Assembly: GCF_013377785.1 (NCBI RefSeq)
Contig: NZ_JABXWT010000001.1
Span: 859,533-923,532, forward strand
DNA: 64,000 bases
Direction of reading: 5' to 3'
DNA from: Ruegeria haliotis
Lineage (GTDB): Bacteria > Pseudomonadota > Alphaproteobacteria > Rhodobacterales > Rhodobacteraceae
Shown: positions 62,745 through 64,000 of the stretch, in pieces
How positions within the stretch are numbered: the first letter of the stretch is position 1
How the letters are laid out: each line of letters opens with the position of its first letter
Position numbers and translations under genes: made by a program
Notes under the pieces: generated by a model
What the model was told of the DNA's origin: nothing
The model's input: the letters and a program-made list of their open reading frames with translations, nothing else
The model's database searches: none

Positions 62745-63608
62745 TCAGCCGACAAATGCCTTTTCGATCACGAATTCCTTGGGGTCCGAATTGGCACCTT
62801 CACGCAAATCGAACTCTTCGAGAATTTTCTTGATGTCCAGGTTGAATGCAAGCGAACCACAGACCATTGCACGATCGGTTTCCGGCTTGATGCCGCCTTC
62901 GATACCCAAATCGGCAAAGACAGTGCCGTCCTTCAACAGGTTGGTGATACGGCCCATCTTGGGGCTGTCTTCGCGCGTGGTGGTCGGGTAATAGCGGATC
63001 TTGTCGGCAAAGCCTTCGCCCATCAGCTCGGCCAGCATTTCGTCCTGCTTGATGCTCTCGATCAGTTGACGACCATATTCCAGCTCAGCCACTTCGCGAC
63101 AGGTGTGAGTGATGATGACTTCGTCATAATCCTCGTAGGTCTGCGGCTCGCGCAGAAGTGAGGCAAATGGGGCAAAGCCGGTGCCAGTGGCAAAGAACCA
63201 TAGGCGTTTGCCGGGCAGCAGAGCGTCGTGTACCAGCGTGCCGACTGGTTTGGGCCGCAGGATGATCTGGTCGCCGGTTTTGATGTGCTGAAGCTTCGAG
63301 GTCAGTGGGCCGTCCTGCACCTTGATCGAGTAGAACTCCAGTTCTTCGTCCCATGAAGGCGACGCGATGGAATAGGCGCGCAACAGCGGCTTGCCGTTTT
63401 CGCCCAGCAGGCCGATCATTACAAACTCGCCCGAGCGGAAGCGCAGCGAGGCAGGGCGCGACACCTTGAACGAAAACAGGCTGTCGGTCCAATGCTTAAC
63501 ATCAGTCACGGTCTGGGCGTCCGGCAGGACAGGGGCCTTCACGGCGGTGGCTTCGGTCACGGGTTTCATCTCTGTCATCGTTTCACTGCCGGTCTGGTAA
63601 ACCGACAT
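62745..63608 (-). CDS. fpr: Ferredoxin--NADP+ reductase
   Basis: A 287-residue plant-type FNR flavoprotein. FAD motif LRAYSIASPSW (RxYS), the region GPLTSKLQHIKTGDQI, NADP loop FATGTGFAPFASLLR, and the C-terminal FVIEKAFVG, which in bacterial Fpr stacks on or near the flavin. It exchanges electrons between NADPH and ferredoxin/flavodoxin and has antioxidant roles. A terminator-like hairpin upstream separates it from the sulfur-assimilation gene, so it has its own promoter. Start at 63608; an internal ATG at 63578 would drop ten residues. Confidence 0.93.
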   Translation of the reverse strand: MSVYQTGSETMTEMKPVTEATAVKAPVLPDAQTVTDVKHWTDSLFSFKVSRPASLRFRSGEFVMIGLLGENGKPLLRAYSIASPSWDEELEFYSIKVQDGPLTSKLQHIKTGDQIILRPKPVGTLVHDALLPGKRLWFFATGTGFAPFASLLREPQTYEDYDEVIITHTCREVAELEYGRQLIESIKQDEMLAELMGEGFADKIRYYPTTTREDSPKMGRITNLLKDGTVFADLGIEGGIKPETDRAMVCGSLAFNLDIKKILEEFDLREGANSDPKEFVIEKAFVG

Positions 63609-63637
63609 CTCCGTTTAAGCTTTGATTCAGGTCATGA

Positions 63638-63661
63638 AAAGGGGGGCGCATTGCCCCCTTT
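63638..63661 (-). terminator. Terminator downstream of the DUF934 gene
   Basis: Arms AAAGGGGG (63638-63645) and CCCCCTTT (63654-63661) enclose GCGCATTG; on the minus strand TTTT follows. It lies 27 bases beyond the stop of the leftward DUF934 gene and just upstream of fpr. Confidence 0.85.
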
Positions 63662-63687
63662 AGTGTAACAAGCTGGCGATTGGCGGA

Positions 63688-64000
63688 TTAACCGCGCAGG
63701 CGGGCCTGGTAGTTGTTGTCTTGCCAGTTGGCACGGGCCAACCACTGTTTTTCAGGTTGCCGAGCGGCCAGAGCGTGATCGATTTCGACCTCGTCAAAAC
63801 CGCTGCGGCGCGCCATGGCGTACTGGTCTGCCAGAACGTGACCCTTGGCCCGCAGCCGCCCGGTATACCCCTTAAGGCGCAGGGTGCGCGCAATGGTAAA
63901 GCCGCGGCCGTCCGCAAAAGACGGAAAATCGACCCGCACAAGCTGAGCGCTGCCCAACCGGTCGTAAAGCTCATCCGGGTCGGTGTCCGAATTGACATCC
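63688..64000 (-). CDS. DUF934 protein of the sulfate-assimilation operon (5' end outside window)
   Basis: The C-terminal 103 residues of a DUF934 protein, with the characteristic VDFPSFADGRGFTIARTLR and YTGRLRAKGHVLADQYAMARRSGFDEVEI. The frame stays open to base 64000, so the start is beyond the window; the TTG at 63957 is internal. DUF934 genes normally sit between the sulfite reductase and cysH genes, and in this orientation those should lie just outside the right edge. It likely has an accessory role in cysteine synthesis. It is the last gene of its operon, as a terminator follows. Confidence 0.85.
   Translation of the reverse strand, partial: DVNSDTDPDELYDRLGSAQLVRVDFPSFADGRGFTIARTLRLKGYTGRLRAKGHVLADQYAMARRSGFDEVEIDHALAARQPEKQWLARANWQDNNYQARLRG

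Noticed and set aside
1..64000. CRISPR arrays, rRNA genes and insertion sequences
   Set aside because: I looked for regularly spaced direct repeats, rRNA-like sequence and transposase motifs; none was found beyond the att repeat, the iterons and the 46-bp palindromes.

Overview
The window is a piece of chromosome from an alphaproteobacterium of the order Rhodobacterales, most likely a marine Roseobacter-group organism. The evidence is the trgA-trgB-cysK gene order, paired DUF6456/DUF6477-type genes, TRAP transport genes, a form II CO-dehydrogenase-like cluster, an acetyl-type MetA, and a 46-bp extragenic palindrome of a kind I recall from this family. Base composition looks moderately GC-rich except in two stretches noted below. 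This placement is inference; no 16S rRNA gene is present.

Layout. 1-5.9 kb: end of a cyclopropane-fatty-acid-synthase-like methyltransferase, then trgA, trgB, cysK and an MscS-type channel. 6.0-14.0 kb: a tRNA-Ser(GGA) whose last 15 bases are repeated exactly 7.9 kb downstream. Between the copies lies an integrated element carrying a tyrosine integrase, an AlpA-like regulator, a small unknown protein, a CHC2/Toprim primase and a DUF3987 helicase-like protein, with a large SIR2 + P-loop (STAND-like) protein as cargo. Just 3' of the helicase gene sits an inverted array of 3 + 3 nine-base iterons, a candidate origin. The element has no capsid genes and resembles a phage satellite carrying an anti-phage gene.

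14.4-20.5 kb: a GntR regulator divergent from a catabolic operon (TRAP transporter, an M24-fold enzyme without the usual metal ligands, a nitrilase-family hydrolase). 20.7-25.5 kb: a YrbL-like protein, a DUF1989 protein, a GT25 glycosyltransferase, a truncated haemoglobin overlapping a PAS-adenylate cyclase gene, and a TetR regulator. 25.6-33.7 kb: sterol-desaturase-like membrane oxygenase, PPK2, an alpha/beta hydrolase, metA, a P-loop protein, two DMT exporters and a FadL porin. 33.8-37.2 kb: an FkbM methyltransferase and a fucosyltransferase-like gene of lower GC, then guaA. 37.3-48.5 kb: GNAT, an MttB-like methyltransferase, two Rhodobacterales-specific genes, oxyR and a convergent peroxiredoxin, lipA, an M20 hydrolase, hpt with a 57-aa membrane protein, a COQ10-like protein, a PrpD-family protein and pyrC.

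48.7-57.6 kb: a complete form II (AYRGAGR) CO-dehydrogenase-type cluster in the order coxD, coxE, an unknown periplasmic protein on the opposite strand, xdhC-like, moeA-like, coxS, coxL, coxM, with two inverted copies of the 46-bp repeat inside it. 57.6-60.7 kb: an RpiR regulator, a palindromic operator candidate, a BKACE-family lyase and a class III aminotransferase. 60.7-64.0 kb: an ORF remnant, a serine beta-lactamase-like protein, infC (probably starting at an ATA codon), fpr and the end of a DUF934 sulfur-assimilation gene cut by the window edge.
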